Assembly: GCF_020165495.1 (NCBI RefSeq)
Contig: NZ_JAIUIE010000002.1
Span: forward strand, 124,001 to 188,000
From: Mesorhizobium sp. BR1-1-16
Lineage (GTDB): Bacteria; Pseudomonadota; Alphaproteobacteria; Rhizobiales; Kaistiaceae
Direction: 5' to 3'
DNA: 64,000 bases
Shown here: in pieces, positions 25,395 to 34,241 of the stretch
Layout: each line of letters starts with the position of its first letter
Numbering within the stretch: the stretch's first letter is position 1
The notes under the pieces: model-generated
Databases searched by the model: none
The model's input: the letters and a program-made list of their open reading frames with translations, nothing else
Told to the model about the DNA's origin: nothing
Made by a program: the position numbers and the translations under genes

Positions 25395-27020
25395 TCAATC
25401 GGCCTCCGCGAGCAGCGCTTCGAGCGTCTCGATCCGGTCCGCCTCGCGTGGCGGCTTGTCCCATCGAAGCCGCGCGATGCGGGGGAAACGCATCGCGACA
25501 CCCGATTTGTGCCGTGTCGATCGGTTGAGGCCCTCGAAGGCGACTTCGAGCACCAGCCCGCGATCGGCCTCGTGCACCACTTCGCGCACCGGTCCGAAGC
25601 GGTTGGTGGTGTTGCGCCGCACGAAGCGGTCGATCTCGGCCAGTTCCTCGTCGGTGAAACCGAAATACGCCTTGCCGACCGGGACCAGTTCCGTCCCCTC
25701 GGCTCCGGACTTCCAGACGCCGAACGTATAGTCCGAATAGAAGGACGAGCGTTTGCCATGGCCGCGCTGCGCATACATCAGCACGGCGTCCACGGTATAG
25801 GGATCGCGCTTCCACTTGAACCACGGCCCCTTGGGCCGGCCCGGCTCATAAACCGAATCCCAGCGTTTCAGCATCAGCCCTTCGATGATCGCTGCCGGCG
25901 GTGCCGAGCGTTTTTCCATCAGCGCTTCGGCGCCGTCATAGGGAATGAGCGGGGAGAGATCGATGCGCTTGGCGAGCGAGGTCGCGACCAGCCGCTCGAG
26001 CCGTTCGCGGCGCGTGCGGAAGGGCAGGGGCCGGATATCCTCGCCCTGGTCGACGAGGCAGTCATAGGCGCGGATGAAGGCGGGATGGCTGATGACGAGC
26101 TTGCCCGAGACGCTCTTCCTGTTCAGCCGTTGCTGCAGCTCCGAGAAGCTGCCGGCATTGATGATCTCGCCCTCGAGCCGGCCGACCAGCAATTCGCCGT
26201 CGATCGCGCCATCGATGTCCAGCCCGTCGAGCACATCGGGAAAGGCGTCTCCGATATCCTCCCCGGTACGGGTATAGAGTCGCCTGACGCCATGGTCCGA
26301 GACCGCCTGCACGCGGATGCCGTCCCATTTCCACTCCGCCGCATAGGTCTGCGGCGTGATCCGCGCGAGGTCGGCCTCGTCGAGCGGCTGCGCCAGCATC
26401 ACCGGGCGGAACGGCGCGCGCGCCGAGGAGACGGGCTTTTCCGCCTTGCCATCGAGCCAGGCGAACAATTCGAGATAGGGCGGACGCAGCCCGTGCCAGA
26501 GCTCCTCGATCGCGTTGACCTCATGTCCGCCGAGATCGGCGAGCGCCTGCTTGGTGAGGCGGGCCGAGACGCCGATCCGCAATCCGCCCGTGACGAGCTT
26601 CAGCAGCGCCCAGCGCCCGGTGGCATCGAGCGCATCGAGGAAACCTGCGACGCGCCTCGGACCTTCGCTGCGCGAGGAAGCGGCGATCGTTTCGACGATC
26701 GCGGAGAGCGAGGGCGGAGCCGGCTCTGCGCGCTCGGCGGGGGATGCCGTCACGCCCCAGACCAGCGCGATGGTCTCGGCGAGATCCCCGACATAGTCAT
26801 AGGAATAGGCGAAGAGCACCGGATCGATCCGCTCGGCGACCAGCGCGCGCAGCATGGCCGGCTTCACCGCGGGAAGATCGAGTTCGCCCGTCAATGCGGC
26901 GAGCGCGAAACCACGGTCGGGGTCCGGCGTCACGCGGAAATAGTCTGTCAGGAGCTTCAGCTTCGCATTGCGCGAAGGCGTCAGGATCAAACGGTCGAGC
27001 AGGGCGGCGAAGGCTTCCAT
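25395..27020 (-). CDS. ATP-dependent DNA ligase of the ligase-associated repair cluster (LigB-type)
   Basis: A 541-residue ATP-dependent DNA ligase of the group annotated as cisplatin damage response ligase. An N-terminal DNA-binding domain (about 1-200) is followed by the adenylation domain with the nucleophile Lys231 in motif I (KWDG). Motif IV is EGLMLK, motif V is in WFKWKRD, and an OB-fold C-terminal domain follows. It seals nicks in cytoplasmic DNA repair. In other bacteria the gene sits next to the Exo, Lhr and PdeM genes. Here those partners are 1.3-8 kb away, split by ribN and a GGDEF gene. No SOS box was found upstream. Confidence 0.92.
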   Translation of the reverse strand: MEAFAALLDRLILTPSRNAKLKLLTDYFRVTPDPDRGFALAALTGELDLPAVKPAMLRALVAERIDPVLFAYSYDYVGDLAETIALVWGVTASPAERAEPAPPSLSAIVETIAASSRSEGPRRVAGFLDALDATGRWALLKLVTGGLRIGVSARLTKQALADLGGHEVNAIEELWHGLRPPYLELFAWLDGKAEKPVSSARAPFRPVMLAQPLDEADLARITPQTYAAEWKWDGIRVQAVSDHGVRRLYTRTGEDIGDAFPDVLDGLDIDGAIDGELLVGRLEGEIINAGSFSELQQRLNRKSVSGKLVISHPAFIRAYDCLVDQGEDIRPLPFRTRRERLERLVATSLAKRIDLSPLIPYDGAEALMEKRSAPPAAIIEGLMLKRWDSVYEPGRPKGPWFKWKRDPYTVDAVLMYAQRGHGKRSSFYSDYTFGVWKSGAEGTELVPVGKAYFGFTDEELAEIDRFVRRNTTNRFGPVREVVHEADRGLVLEVAFEGLNRSTRHKSGVAMRFPRIARLRWDKPPREADRIETLEALLAEAD

Positions 27021-27130
27021 GCCCCATTAGGTATGGTTTTCCGGGCCGCTGAAAAGGCTGAGCATCGACGTTCTTGCGAACCTTGTCCGGCGGCCTTAAA
27101 TCTCGGCGGTTCGGTCGTTGATCGAACCTC

Positions 27131-27271
27131 GTTCTCAGGGCGGGGTGAAATTCCCCACCGGCGGTAGGCAGGCATCACCTGTAAGCCCGCGAGCGCCCTT
27201 CCTTCCCAGGAAGGGGTCAGCAGATTCGGTCGAAATCCGAAGCCGACGGTATAGTCCGGATGGAAGAGAAC
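27131..27271 (+). promoter_or_regulatory. FMN riboswitch (RFN element)
   Basis: A full RFN aptamer. The closing stem P1 is formed by GTTCTC (27131) and GAGAAC (27266). Between them are the hallmark segments GGGGTGAAATTCCCCACCGG, GCGGTAGG, AGCCCGCGAGCG, GGTCAGCAGATTCGG, TCCGAAGCCGACGGT and ATAGTCCGGATGGAAGAG in the canonical order. It senses FMN and controls the riboflavin transporter gene that starts 91 nt later. The terminator hairpin directly downstream gives it an OFF-switch expression platform. Confidence 0.97.
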
Positions 27272-27280
27272 AAGCGCCAT

Positions 27281-27324
27281 GCATGCGATCCGGCCTTGCG
27301 GCCGGGACGCGTGCGTTCGCTTTT
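27281..27324 (+). terminator. Riboswitch-controlled intrinsic terminator
   Basis: The lower stem GCATGCG/CGCGTGC (one G-U pair) and the upper stem CCGGCC/GGCCGG with a TTGC loop are followed by CGCTTTT. It sits between the FMN aptamer and ribN, the expected position of the expression platform. When FMN is bound, transcription should stop here. An in-frame ATG at 27279 lies at the base of the hairpin and is not the likely ribN start. Confidence 0.8.
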
Positions 27325-27362
27325 GCCCTGATTTCGTGTTGTCCAACCTTTCGAGGATCAAC

Positions 27363-28298
27363 ATGAGTCAGACCACACTCACAGCATCTCCCGTTCTTCC
27401 CGCGCCGGTTGCCGGTGCTCTTTTCATGGTCGCGGCCGGGGTCGCCTTCGCCGGCGTCAACACGCTGGAACAGATCGCCACCACGCAGCTCGGCATTCCC
27501 GCGCCAACGGCCGCTTTCCTGCAATATGCCGTGGCGCTGCTCGCCGTGCTGCCCTGGGCGTTGCGGCGCGGCCTGCCGTCGCTTGCGACGCGCCGGCCCT
27601 GGCTTCAGGCCCTGCGCGTGCTGTTGGCCGCGCTGGGCGTTCAGGCCTGGGTGGCCGGCCTTGCCCATGGCGTGCCGATCGGCCAGGCCGTCGCGCTCGT
27701 CATGACCTCGCCCTTCGTTGTCACGCTCGGCGCGGCGCTCCTGCTTGGCGAGCGCGTCTCGATCGAGCGCTGGCTGGCGGTGACGATCGGCTTCGCCGGC
27801 GGACTGATCATCCTCGATCCGTTCGCGGAAACCTTCACGATGGCCAGCCTCTATCCGCTCGCTGCCGCCGTGCTGTGGGCCGGGGTCTCGCTGGTGCAGA
27901 AGCGGCTGCTGGTGGAGGATAGCCCTGAGGCGGTCGCTGCATGGCTGCTGCTGTTGCTCGCGCCGGTCAACTTCGTGCTGGCGCTGCCCGCCGGCCTCGC
28001 GCTGCCCTCGGCCGATGGCTGGATCGCAATCCTTGCCGTCGGCGTGCTGACGGCGGCGGCGCAGGCCTTTCTGATTCTGGCCTATTCACGCGCGGACGCT
28101 GCCTATGTGCAGCCTTTCGACCATGTGAAGCTGCCGCTGAATGTCATTGCCGGCTGGCTGGTGTTCGGCTGGTTGCCGACGGCACAGCTGTGGATCGGCG
28201 CCGCGCTCATCATCGGGGCGTCGCTGTTCCTGCTCTGGCGCGAAAGCCGGGCATCCGAACCGACGCTTGCTGCCGGTCAGTCGCCCTCGTCCTCATAG
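27363..28298 (+). CDS. ribN: Riboflavin transporter RibN (EamA/DMT family)
   Basis: A 311-residue inner-membrane protein with ten hydrophobic helices and two EamA repeats, the fold of drug/metabolite transporters. Assignment to riboflavin uptake rests on the complete FMN riboswitch immediately upstream, as known for rhizobial RibN. The ATG at 27363 has GAGGATC before it; a longer frame from 27279 would start inside the terminator. The 3' end overlaps the convergent exonuclease gene by 22 nt. It is inserted between the DNA ligase and exonuclease genes of the repair set. Confidence 0.88.
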   Translation: MSQTTLTASPVLPAPVAGALFMVAAGVAFAGVNTLEQIATTQLGIPAPTAAFLQYAVALLAVLPWALRRGLPSLATRRPWLQALRVLLAALGVQAWVAGLAHGVPIGQAVALVMTSPFVVTLGAALLLGERVSIERWLAVTIGFAGGLIILDPFAETFTMASLYPLAAAVLWAGVSLVQKRLLVEDSPEAVAAWLLLLLAPVNFVLALPAGLALPSADGWIAILAVGVLTAAAQAFLILAYSRADAAYVQPFDHVKLPLNVIAGWLVFGWLPTAQLWIGAALIIGASLFLLWRESRASEPTLAAGQSPSSS

Positions 28299-29299
28299 CC
28301 GACAAGGTGGAGCGGGCGGGCTCTGATGCCCGCCAGCTCGCACCAGCGCACCAGCGCTTCCTCGCGCCCATGCGTCACCCAGACCTCGCCCGGCCCGATC
28401 TCGGCGATGGTCGCGGTCAGTTCGTCCCAGTCGCAATGATCGGAGATGATCAGTGGCAGTTCGACGCCGCGCTGCTTGGCGCGCTGGCGGATCATCATCC
28501 AGCCAGAGGCAAAGCAGGGCACCGGATCGGGAAACCGCCGTGCCCAGCGATCGGCGAAGGCCGAGGGCGGCCCGACCACCACAGCGCCGGCAAAGGCCGC
28601 GCTCTCGCCGCGCTTGCCGCTGGAAAGCGTCGCCGGCGCCAGGGACCCGAGATCGATTCCCTCGGCCTCGTAGAGCGCGCAGAGCCGTTCCAGCGCGCCG
28701 TGGATATAGATCGTCTCGTCATAGCCTTCCTCGCGCAGCCGCTTGATCACGCGCTGCGCCTTGCCGAGCGCATAGGCGCCCACGAGATGCGCGCGCTCCG
28801 GAAAGGCGGCGAGCGAGGCGAGGAGCTTGCCGATCTCCTCGCCATCGTCGGGGTGACGGAACACCGGCAGTCCGAACGTCGCCTCGGTGATGAAGACATC
28901 GCAGGCGACCGGCTCGAACGGTGCGCAGGTCGGGTCGCGCCGCCGCTTGTAATCGCCCGACACCACGATGCGGCAGCCTTTGCCTTCGACGGCGATCTGC
29001 GCCGAGCCGAGCACATGGCCTGCCGGATGAAACGAGACGGTGACGTCGCCGATGGTCATCCGCTCACCCGGCACCGCCACCTGCTGCTGGCCGGCAAAAT
29101 CCTCGCCATAGCGCACCGCCATGATGGCGAGCGTCTCGCGGGTGGCGAGCACGGCGCCATGGCCCGAACGGGCATGGTCGGCATGGCCATGGGTGATCAG
29201 CGCCCGCTCGACCGGCCGGATCGGGTCGACGTGAAACCCGCCGAGCGGGCAGTAGAGCCCGTCCGGTCCGGGCGCGAGAAGGTCCTCGGGGCGGATCAT
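28277..29299 (-). CDS. Ligase-associated DNA exonuclease (MBL fold)
   Basis: A 340-residue metallo-beta-lactamase/beta-CASP-like protein of the ligase-associated exonuclease family. It opens with the family start RPEDLLAPGPDGLYCPLGGFHVDP and has the metal motif HGHADH (residues 37-42). The AGHVLGSAQI block, SGDYKRRRDPTC and the C-terminal SDHCDWDELTA and VTHG motifs follow. Characterised relatives degrade single-stranded DNA with metal dependence. The start at 29299 is preferred because conservation begins there, although the frame is open further upstream. It would act with the ligase, Lhr helicase and PdeM encoded nearby. Confidence 0.9.
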   Translation of the reverse strand: MIRPEDLLAPGPDGLYCPLGGFHVDPIRPVERALITHGHADHARSGHGAVLATRETLAIMAVRYGEDFAGQQQVAVPGERMTIGDVTVSFHPAGHVLGSAQIAVEGKGCRIVVSGDYKRRRDPTCAPFEPVACDVFITEATFGLPVFRHPDDGEEIGKLLASLAAFPERAHLVGAYALGKAQRVIKRLREEGYDETIYIHGALERLCALYEAEGIDLGSLAPATLSSGKRGESAAFAGAVVVGPPSAFADRWARRFPDPVPCFASGWMMIRQRAKQRGVELPLIISDHCDWDELTATIAEIGPGEVWVTHGREEALVRWCELAGIRARPLHLVGYEDEGD

Positions 29300-29438
29300 G
29301 ACGCGTAGATAGGGTCTCGTCTGGTGGCGGGAAGGAGGGGCGGGCGCGGGCGAACCTGCGGAATGCTCTCCTTGGTCGCGGAATCGCATAAATCGTGGCA
29401 AATCTGGAAACTTGCTGTAAAGCGGAAACGCGATAGAT

Positions 29439-29452
29439 CTGATCTGGATCAA
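29439..29452. promoter_or_regulatory. FNR/FixK-type box upstream of the PAS-GGDEF gene
   Basis: CTGATCTGGATCAA matches the rhizobial FixK/FNR palindrome TTGATC-N2-GATCAA at all but the first base. It lies 63 nt before the start codon of the cyclase gene. It would place the cyclase, and perhaps the repair helicase behind it, under oxygen-responsive control. Confidence 0.5.
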
Positions 29453-29514
29453 ACCGTCAGTGCTGCTGTCGCGATGCCCCCTCCAAACCATGGCCGAGGA
29501 GCCAGCCGCAGTCG

Positions 29515-30861
29515 ATGAACACAGCGGAGTGGGCAACGCGGCAAGTCGGTGCCCCGAACCCCGGAGGCGAGGCGGACACGGATTCCTTCGAGACGGACAG
29601 CTCCTATGACGCGCTCTGCCGTACGGCACGGCGCCTCTTCGGCGTTCGCGCTGCGGCTATCGCATTCGGGTCGGACGGACGCCGTATCGACGTCGCCGAG
29701 CACGTCGGAGCGGGCGCGACATCTGCGATCCTGTCGGCGATGGGCATTCCGTCAGGAGCGGCCGCGGCGCCGGAAGCATTGAATTCCGGGAATGCCGACG
29801 ATCTCGCGCTTGTCGCGAGCTGCAGCTTCAGTGGCGGCGGACGCCTGGCGCTCTTCGATGCCGGACGTCGCTCGCTCGACGCCGAAGAGATGCGGCGTCT
29901 GCAGGATCTCGCTCGGCTCGCCGATCGACTGTGGCGCCTTGAAAGGCGCGCAAGCGCGGCGGCCCTTCAGGAAGAGCACTTCCGCCTTCTGGCAGAAACA
30001 TCGACCGACACCATCATTCGCGGCAATCTCGACGGCATCCGGCTCTATGTATCGCCGGCCATCCGGGAACTGCTGGGCTATGAGCCGGAGGAACTGGTCG
30101 GCAGGCGCGCGATCGACATCGCCCATCCCGACGATGTCCCGACATTCGGTCGCTTGATGGGAAAGGTGCGCGCAGGCGATCTCGATGTCGGCCGCATCGA
30201 GCTGCGCATGCGGCACAAGGAAGGCGCGTGGTCCTGGATCGAGGCCCATATCCGCCTGACGCATGATAAGCAGACCGGTCACCCGGACGGCTATGTCGTC
30301 TCGGTTCGCGGGATCGATGGGCGCAAGGCGATCGAGGCGCGTCTCGAACAGCTTGCGAACCGTGATGAACTGACCGGCCTGCCCAACCGGAAGCTCTTCC
30401 GCGAACGCCTGCTGGCCGGTCTCTCACAGGCAGGCTCGGGAGAACGGCGCTTCGCGCTCTGGTGGATGGATATCGACCGGTTCAAGGACATCAATGACAG
30501 TCTCGGCCACCAGGCGGGCGACGCGGTGCTGCGGGAGGCGGCCTTGCGGTTTGAGGCCGTGGCGCGGCAGGGCGATGTCGTGGCGCGTCTCGGCGGCGAC
30601 GAATTTGCTCTGATCGGTGCCGTCGGGGCGGACGATGCCGAAGCGGGAGCACTTGCAGAACGATTGATCGAGACCATGCGGGCGCCCGTCACCGCCGGCG
30701 ACCAGACCATCGAGGTCGGGCTCAGCATCGGCATCGCCTTTGCTCCGGATTGCGGGCTCGATCCCGACGAGCTTCTTGCCGCGGCGGACAAGGCGCTCTA
30801 CGAGGCGAAATCGGCAGGGCGCCGCACCTATCGCTTTTGCCAGACGCTCGCCACGCGCTGA
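29515..30861 (+). CDS. PAS-GGDEF diguanylate cyclase
   Basis: A 448-residue soluble cyclic di-GMP synthase. About 130 N-terminal residues resemble a degenerate GAF domain. A PAS domain follows (about residues 155-280, HFRLLAETSTDTIIRGNLDG, SPAIRELLGYEPEELVGR, then a PAC-like segment). A GGDEF domain follows at about 285-440 with an intact GGDEF (near 361) and an RQGD I-site five residues before it. There is no EAL domain. The helicase gene begins 61 nt after its stop on the same strand, so the two are likely cotranscribed. An FNR/FixK-like box lies upstream. Signal unknown. Confidence 0.9.
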   Translation: MNTAEWATRQVGAPNPGGEADTDSFETDSSYDALCRTARRLFGVRAAAIAFGSDGRRIDVAEHVGAGATSAILSAMGIPSGAAAAPEALNSGNADDLALVASCSFSGGGRLALFDAGRRSLDAEEMRRLQDLARLADRLWRLERRASAAALQEEHFRLLAETSTDTIIRGNLDGIRLYVSPAIRELLGYEPEELVGRRAIDIAHPDDVPTFGRLMGKVRAGDLDVGRIELRMRHKEGAWSWIEAHIRLTHDKQTGHPDGYVVSVRGIDGRKAIEARLEQLANRDELTGLPNRKLFRERLLAGLSQAGSGERRFALWWMDIDRFKDINDSLGHQAGDAVLREAALRFEAVARQGDVVARLGGDEFALIGAVGADDAEAGALAERLIETMRAPVTAGDQTIEVGLSIGIAFAPDCGLDPDELLAAADKALYEAKSAGRRTYRFCQTLATR

Positions 30862-30922
30862 TTGCGCTTTTCCGGTCAGCCGCCGGCTCGACTTCCACCG
30901 GCATCGGCCCTACCTCTTGCCG

Positions 30923-33472
30923 GTGAGCACAGCCGCCGATCTTCTGCCAAAGCCGTTCGCCGAGTGGTTTGCGCAGCGCGGCTGGTCCCCGCGGCCGCAT
31001 CAGATCGCGCTGCTCGAAAAGGCCAGCGAGGGACGGTCGGCACTTTTGATCGCGCCGACCGGCGCCGGCAAGACGCTGGCCGGCTTCCTGCCCAGCCTGG
31101 TCGAGCTTGCCGCGCGTCCGAAGCGCAGCCGCCGCCCGGGCATCCACACGCTCTATATCTCGCCGCTGAAGGCGCTGGCGGTCGACATCGCCCGCAATCT
31201 CGAGACGCCGGTCGCGGGGCTCCAGCTCGATATTTCGGTCGAAACGCGCACCGGCGATACGCCGGCCCACAAGCGCCAGCGCCAGAAGCTCGCCCCGCCC
31301 GACATCCTGCTGACGACGCCCGAGCAACTTGCGCTGCTGCTCTCGAATCCCGATGCCCCGAGGTTCTTCGATACGCTCGAGACCGTGGTTCTCGATGAGC
31401 TGCATTCGCTGGTGACGGCCAAGCGCGGCGATCTCCTGTCGCTCGACCTTGCGCGGCTCAGGCAATTGCGTCCGAGCCTGCGTGTCGTCGGCCTTTCGGC
31501 GACCGTGGCCGAGCCGGACGATCTCCGGCGCTGGCTGATGCCGCAACAGGCCGATGCGCCGCCGAACCTTGCCGATCTCGTCATCGTCAAGGGCGGCGCC
31601 ACGCCCGACGTCGCCATCCTGCCGACCGAGAACCGCATTCCCTGGGCCGGCCATTCCGCCGTCCATTCGATGGATGCGATCTATGCGGCCATCAAGGCGA
31701 GTCACATGGTGCTGGTCTTCGTCAATACGCGCAGCCAGGCCGAGCGCATCTTCCAGGAACTCTGGCGCATCAACGAGGATGCGCTGCCGATCGCGCTGCA
31801 TCACGGCTCGCTCGATGTCGGCCAGCGCCGGCGCGTCGAGGCGGCGATGGCCGCGTCCAGCCTCCGCTGCGTCGTCTGCACCTCGACACTCGATCTCGGC
31901 ATCGACTGGGGCGATGTCGATCTTGTGGTGAATGTCGGCGCGCCGAAGGGCGCGAGCCGGCTTGCCCAGCGCATCGGCCGCGCCAATCACCGGATGGACG
32001 AGCCCTCGCGGGCCGTTCTCGTGCCGGCCAACCGCTTCGAGGTCATGGAATGCACCGTCGCGCTGGAGGCGAGCCTGACCGGCGCGCAGGACACGCCCCG
32101 CCTCCGGACCGGCGCGCTTGATGTGCTGGCGCAGCATGTGCTCGGTATGGCGTGTTCCGCACCGTTCTCCGCCGATGCGCTCTATGCCGAGGTGACGTCG
32201 GCGGCGCCTTATGCCGGTCTCGACCGCGAGAGCTTTGATCGGGTCGTCGATTTCGTGGCGACCGGAGGTTATGCGCTGAAGAGCTATGAGCGGTTCGCCA
32301 AGATCCGCGCCGGCAAGGACGGGCTCTGGCGGATAAGCCATCCCGCCGTCGCGCAGCAATATCGGCTGAATGTCGGCACGATCGTCGAGGCGCCCTTGCT
32401 GAAGGTGCGGCTTGCCTCGCGCCGGAACGGCGGCCCGATCGGCATGGGCGGGCGCGTGCTCGGCGAAGTCGAGGAATATTTCGCCGAACAGCTTGCCCCG
32501 GGCGATACCTTCCTGTTCGGCGGGCTCGTCGTGAAGCTCGAAGGCATCCGCGACAATGTCGTTGTCGTCTCTCGCACCCATGACGAGGCGCCGAAAGTAC
32601 CCTCCTATAATGGCGGTAAGTTTCCACTCTCGACCTATCTCGCCGATGGCGTTCGCCGTCTGCTGGCCGACGAGAGCAGCTGGAGCCGCCTGCCGGACCA
32701 GGTCTCCGACTGGCTGCGCATCCAGAAGGAAGCCTCGGTCCTGCCGGGTGCTGATCAATTGCTGGTCGAGACTTTCCCGCGCGGCAATCGCTTCTACATG
32801 GTCGCTTACCCCTTCGAGGGGCGGCTGGCGCATCAGACGCTCGGCATGCTGCTGACGCGGCGGCTGGAGCGCGCAAAGCTGCGGCCGCTCGGCTTCGTCG
32901 CGTCCGACTATGCGCTGGCCATCTGGGGGCTCGGCGATATGGGCGGCGCCTTTGCCAAGGGCAACCCGGCGCTCGGTGATCTGTTCGCGCCGGACATGCT
33001 CGGCGATGACCTCGATGCCTGGCTCGCCGAAAGCTATCTGCTGAAGCGCAGTTTCCGCTCCTGCGCCCTGATCTCAGGCCTGATCGAGCGCCGGCATCCG
33101 GGCAGGGAGAAATCCGGGCGCCAGGTCACGATCTCGACCGACCTCATCTATGATGTCCTCCGGAGCCATGAGCCGGATCACATTTTGCTGCGGGCCACTT
33201 GGGCCGATGCGGCCACCGGCCTGCTCGACGTCGCGCGTCTCTCCGACATGCTGATGCGCGTCGAGGGCTCCATCCTGCACCAGCCGCTCGATCACATCTC
33301 GCCGCTGGCCGTGCCGGTCATGCTCGATATCGGCAAGGAAAGCGTCGCCGGTTCGGCCGCAGACGAGATCATCCGCGAGAACGCCGATGATCTCGTCCGC
33401 GAGGCCATGGGCGAAGCCTATCTCGGCACATTTGCCGGCGGGGGCTTGCCGGCGGGAATCCCGCGCTCTTAG
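30923..33472 (+). CDS. Ligase-associated Lhr-type DEXH-box DNA helicase
   Basis: An 849-residue superfamily 2 helicase of the Lhr-Core group. Seen: Walker A APTGAGKT (residues 44-51), the DEXH motif DELH (about 158), SAT (about 192), a C-terminal RecA domain with HHGS and CTSTLDLGIDWGDVD, and motif VI QRIGRANHR. A winged-helix and Lhr-specific C-terminal half follow. It unwinds or translocates on DNA 3'-5' in repair. The GTG at 30923 is chosen where homology begins (STAADLLPKPFAEWF). The PdeM gene begins 1 nt after the stop, a tight pair. Confidence 0.92.
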   Translation: MSTAADLLPKPFAEWFAQRGWSPRPHQIALLEKASEGRSALLIAPTGAGKTLAGFLPSLVELAARPKRSRRPGIHTLYISPLKALAVDIARNLETPVAGLQLDISVETRTGDTPAHKRQRQKLAPPDILLTTPEQLALLLSNPDAPRFFDTLETVVLDELHSLVTAKRGDLLSLDLARLRQLRPSLRVVGLSATVAEPDDLRRWLMPQQADAPPNLADLVIVKGGATPDVAILPTENRIPWAGHSAVHSMDAIYAAIKASHMVLVFVNTRSQAERIFQELWRINEDALPIALHHGSLDVGQRRRVEAAMAASSLRCVVCTSTLDLGIDWGDVDLVVNVGAPKGASRLAQRIGRANHRMDEPSRAVLVPANRFEVMECTVALEASLTGAQDTPRLRTGALDVLAQHVLGMACSAPFSADALYAEVTSAAPYAGLDRESFDRVVDFVATGGYALKSYERFAKIRAGKDGLWRISHPAVAQQYRLNVGTIVEAPLLKVRLASRRNGGPIGMGGRVLGEVEEYFAEQLAPGDTFLFGGLVVKLEGIRDNVVVVSRTHDEAPKVPSYNGGKFPLSTYLADGVRRLLADESSWSRLPDQVSDWLRIQKEASVLPGADQLLVETFPRGNRFYMVAYPFEGRLAHQTLGMLLTRRLERAKLRPLGFVASDYALAIWGLGDMGGAFAKGNPALGDLFAPDMLGDDLDAWLAESYLLKRSFRSCALISGLIERRHPGREKSGRQVTISTDLIYDVLRSHEPDHILLRATWADAATGLLDVARLSDMLMRVEGSILHQPLDHISPLAVPVMLDIGKESVAGSAADEIIRENADDLVREAMGEAYLGTFAGGGLPAGIPRS

Positions 33473-33473
33473 G

Positions 33474-34238
33474 ATGGCGCGAGAACGAAACGCGAATCGA
33501 CGCATGATCTTCCGCCAAACCGCCCTTGAAATGCATGCGGCAGAAGCCCGGCCAGCCGAATGGGCTGTCGCCGGCATGCGGCTGACGCTGACCGTCGAAG
33601 GCGGGTTGCATCTGGCCGAGGCATCGACGCTGGTCGTCGCCGATCTGCATCTCGAGAAGGGCTCGGCCTTCGCGGCGCGCGGGCAGATGCTGCCGCCTTA
33701 TGACACGGCCGCGACGTTGAAGCGGCTCGCTGCGCTGGTCCGCCGTTTGAAGCCGGCGCGGGTGATTGCGCTCGGCGACAGCTTTCATGATCGCGGCGCG
33801 GGCGGCCGCCTCGGCGAGGCCGACCGCGCCGCGCTGACGGCTTTGACCGAAGCGACCGAATGGATCTGGGTTGCCGGCAACCACGACCCGGAGCCCCCGC
33901 GCGGCCTCGGCGGCTGGGCGACGAGCGAACTTTCGATCGGTCCGCTGACCTTCCGCCACGCGCCACGTCCGGGGCGGGCCACCGGTGAAATCGCCGGCCA
34001 CCTGCATCCGTCCGCCCGCATCGTCGGCCGCGGTCGCTCGGTGCGGCGGCGCTGTTTCGCGGCGAATGGCGAGCGATTGGTCATGCCGGCCTTCGGCGCG
34101 CTGGCCGGCGGTCTCAACGTCCTCGACGCGGCTTTCCATCCGCTCTTCGAGGGCCGCGCCTTTCACGCCTTCATGCTCGGAACAGACGTCCATCCCATCG
34201 CCGGCCGCAAGCTGGTCGGCGAGGCGCGGACAGGGTGA
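33474..34238 (+). CDS. pdeM: Ligase-associated metallophosphoesterase PdeM
   Basis: A 254-residue calcineurin-like phosphoesterase of the ligase-associated endonuclease family. It has the metal-binding motifs ADLHLEKG (D-x-H), GDSFHD, GNHD and GHLHP in order. Manganese-dependent relatives act as DNA nucleases or phosphodiesterases. The ATG at 33474 overlaps the helicase context (TAGGATG); an ATG at 33504 is an alternative nearer the conserved core. It completes the ligase, exonuclease, helicase, PdeM set that is scattered over 25.4-34.2 kb here. The next gene is convergent and a strong hairpin lies between them. Confidence 0.9.
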   Translation: MARERNANRRMIFRQTALEMHAAEARPAEWAVAGMRLTLTVEGGLHLAEASTLVVADLHLEKGSAFAARGQMLPPYDTAATLKRLAALVRRLKPARVIALGDSFHDRGAGGRLGEADRAALTALTEATEWIWVAGNHDPEPPRGLGGWATSELSIGPLTFRHAPRPGRATGEIAGHLHPSARIVGRGRSVRRRCFAANGERLVMPAFGALAGGLNVLDAAFHPLFEGRAFHAFMLGTDVHPIAGRKLVGEARTG

Positions 34239-34241
34239 CCG

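Noticed and set aside
25353-27167. A 604-codon plus-strand open frame opposite the DNA ligase
   Set aside because: The ligase motifs (KWDG, EGLMLK, WKRD) are on the minus strand; the other frame is an antisense shadow.
27279-27362. An N-terminally extended RibN starting at ATG 27279
   Set aside because: That ATG is at the base of the terminator hairpin and the extension is not membrane-protein-like; ATG 27363 has a good SD and fits the family start.
30722-32833. A 703-codon minus-strand open frame
   Set aside because: The helicase motifs lie on the plus strand; no domain is visible in the minus frame.
33483-33497. GAAC-N7-GAAT, one mismatch from the alphaproteobacterial SOS box, just before the PdeM core
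   Set aside because: It lies at the junction inside the helicase-PdeM unit, where a LexA site would be of little use, and it is imperfect; no SOS box was found upstream of the ligase or helicase.
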